A stretch of 5,081 bases of DNA from JABDOU01 sp041567895 (lineage in GTDB: Bacteria; Actinomycetota; Acidimicrobiia; Spongiisociales; SHLN01). Positions 4,233-5,081 of this stretch are shown here, in pieces. Numbering within the stretch: position 1 is the stretch's first letter; every line of letters begins with the position of its first letter. The position numbers were made by a program, and so were the translations under genes. A model generated the notes under the pieces. The model saw only the letters and a program-made list of their open reading frames with translations. It was not told the origin of the DNA and ran no database searches. Location: positions 1 through 5,081 of the forward strand of contig JBFGAX010000117.1 of NCBI GenBank assembly GCA_041567895.1, in the 5' to 3' direction.

Positions 4233-5081
4233 ATGTCTCGGCCGCTCACAAACATCGGCTCCCGACCTGCGGCATATGGCCCAACCGAATGGGGACTGAC
4301 TGCGGTCATCGGTTTGATATGGGGCTCGGCGTTCTTGTGGATTGCGATCGGGGTCGACTCGCTTGCCCCCGGGGTCGTAGCGCTGGGACGGGTGACGCTG
4401 GGAGCTCTCGGATTGGCGGGATTCTCGAGGGCCCGGAAGGTCATGGAGCGCAGCGACTGGGGCCGGATCTCGGCAGTCGCTCTGTTCGGGAACGCGGGAC
4501 CGGCGCTGCTCTTCGCCATCGCGGAAACGGAGCTCGATTCAGCGGTCGCCGGAATGCTGACGAGTGCCGCTCCGATCATGAGCCTGACCGTGGCCTCGAT
4601 CTTTCTTCGCCGCTCACCCGGGGCCGCGCAAACAATTGGAATCGCACTCGGATTTGGAGGAATCGTGCTGATGACCATTCCGTCCTTGCAGGGAGCGAAC
4701 GCAGCTCCCGCTGGTGTAGTGCTCGTACTCATCGCAGTGGTGGGCTACGGCATCAGTGGCAACCTCTTGGTACCGCTCCAACAGCAGTACGGCGGAATTG
4801 CGGTGACGATGTGGGCCCTGATCATCTCCAGCGTCATGTTGCTTCCCTTCGGAATAGTGGGATGGAGCGAATCAGAGTTCACTATGCCTTCAGTGTTGGC
4901 CGTCGTGATCCTCGGAGTTCTCGGTACAGGAATTGTCCGGTCTTTGGCGGCAACTCTTGCCGGAAGAGTGGGAGCAGCCCGCATGTCCACCACCACCTAC
5001 TTGATTCCCGTCACCGCGATAGCGCTCGGTGTGATATTTCGCGGTGAGACTGTGGGACCGCTCGCGTTGGTCGGGGTTGTC
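4233..5081 (+). CDS. EamA/DMT family transporter, 3' end outside window
   Basis: The ATG at 4233 opens a frame of 283 codons with no stop to the window edge. The protein is a string of hydrophobic segments: about nine complete and the start of a tenth, as in the 10-helix drug/metabolite transporter superfamily made of two EamA repeats. Family-like stretches are IGLIWGSAFLW near residue 30, SAAPIMS near 112 and GAARMSTTTYLIPVTAIALGVIFRGE in the second repeat (broken here around residues 248-273), close to the usual GAAR...L.PV.A...G....GE pattern. Family members export amino acids, metabolites or drugs across the inner membrane; the substrate here is unknown. Normal length is about 290-310, so only about 10-30 residues are missing. 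The first residues (1-18) are non-hydrophobic. The gene is divergent from csbD across a 128-nt shared control region. Confidence 0.9.
   Translation, partial: MSRPLTNIGSRPAAYGPTEWGLTAVIGLIWGSAFLWIAIGVDSLAPGVVALGRVTLGALGLAGFSRARKVMERSDWGRISAVALFGNAGPALLFAIAETELDSAVAGMLTSAAPIMSLTVASIFLRRSPGAAQTIGIALGFGGIVLMTIPSLQGANAAPAGVVLVLIAVVGYGISGNLLVPLQQQYGGIAVTMWALIISSVMLLPFGIVGWSESEFTMPSVLAVVILGVLGTGIVRSLAATLAGRVGAARMSTTTYLIPVTAIALGVIFRGETVGPLALVGVV

Noticed and set aside
4139..5047. 302-codon plus-strand open frame, the longest closed frame at the right end
   Set aside because: Its translation is Arg/Gly/Ser-rich with no motif, whereas the overlapping frame from 4233 gives a textbook EamA membrane protein. 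It is a shadow of that gene.

Overview
The window looks like ordinary chromosomal DNA from a moderately GC-rich free-living bacterium. I favour an actinobacterium-like host on three weak grounds: a TTG start, genes whose predicted -10 box sits only 6 nt before the start codon (leaderless style), and a sigma-B/sigma-F-like promoter. No rRNA, tRNA, phage, IS or CRISPR signal was seen, and taxonomy stays uncertain.

Layout, left to right. The minus strand carries three co-directional genes. Transcribed from right to left, they are a VOC/glyoxalase-fold protein (2957-2511), a large SulP anion transporter fused to STAS and cyclic-nucleotide-binding-like domains (2365-191), and the start of a lipoprotein gene that runs off the left edge (128-1). 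A 271-nt divergent gap (2958-3228) with a tandem 22-bp repeat and competing inverted repeats separates these from a plus-strand DUF1801 gene (3229-3696). DUF1801 converges on a minus-strand csbD-like stress gene (4104-3868). The convergent gap holds a strong 15-bp hairpin and a six-copy octanucleotide array. csbD is divergent from a plus-strand EamA/DMT drug/metabolite exporter gene (4233 onward) that is open at the right edge.

No single pathway links the genes. The common theme is envelope transport (SulP, EamA), a lipoprotein, and stress or housekeeping proteins (CsbD, VOC, DUF1801). I found no convincing novel multi-gene system. The best leads are regulatory or structural. The SulP cNMP domain has Cys at the usual phosphate-binding Arg. 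A sigma-B-type promoter lies in front of csbD, with a 17-bp direct repeat at 20-bp period beside it. An octamer array shares its core with the adjacent terminator-like hairpin. The two edge genes (lipoprotein and EamA) have only one end inside the window and are easy to miss.
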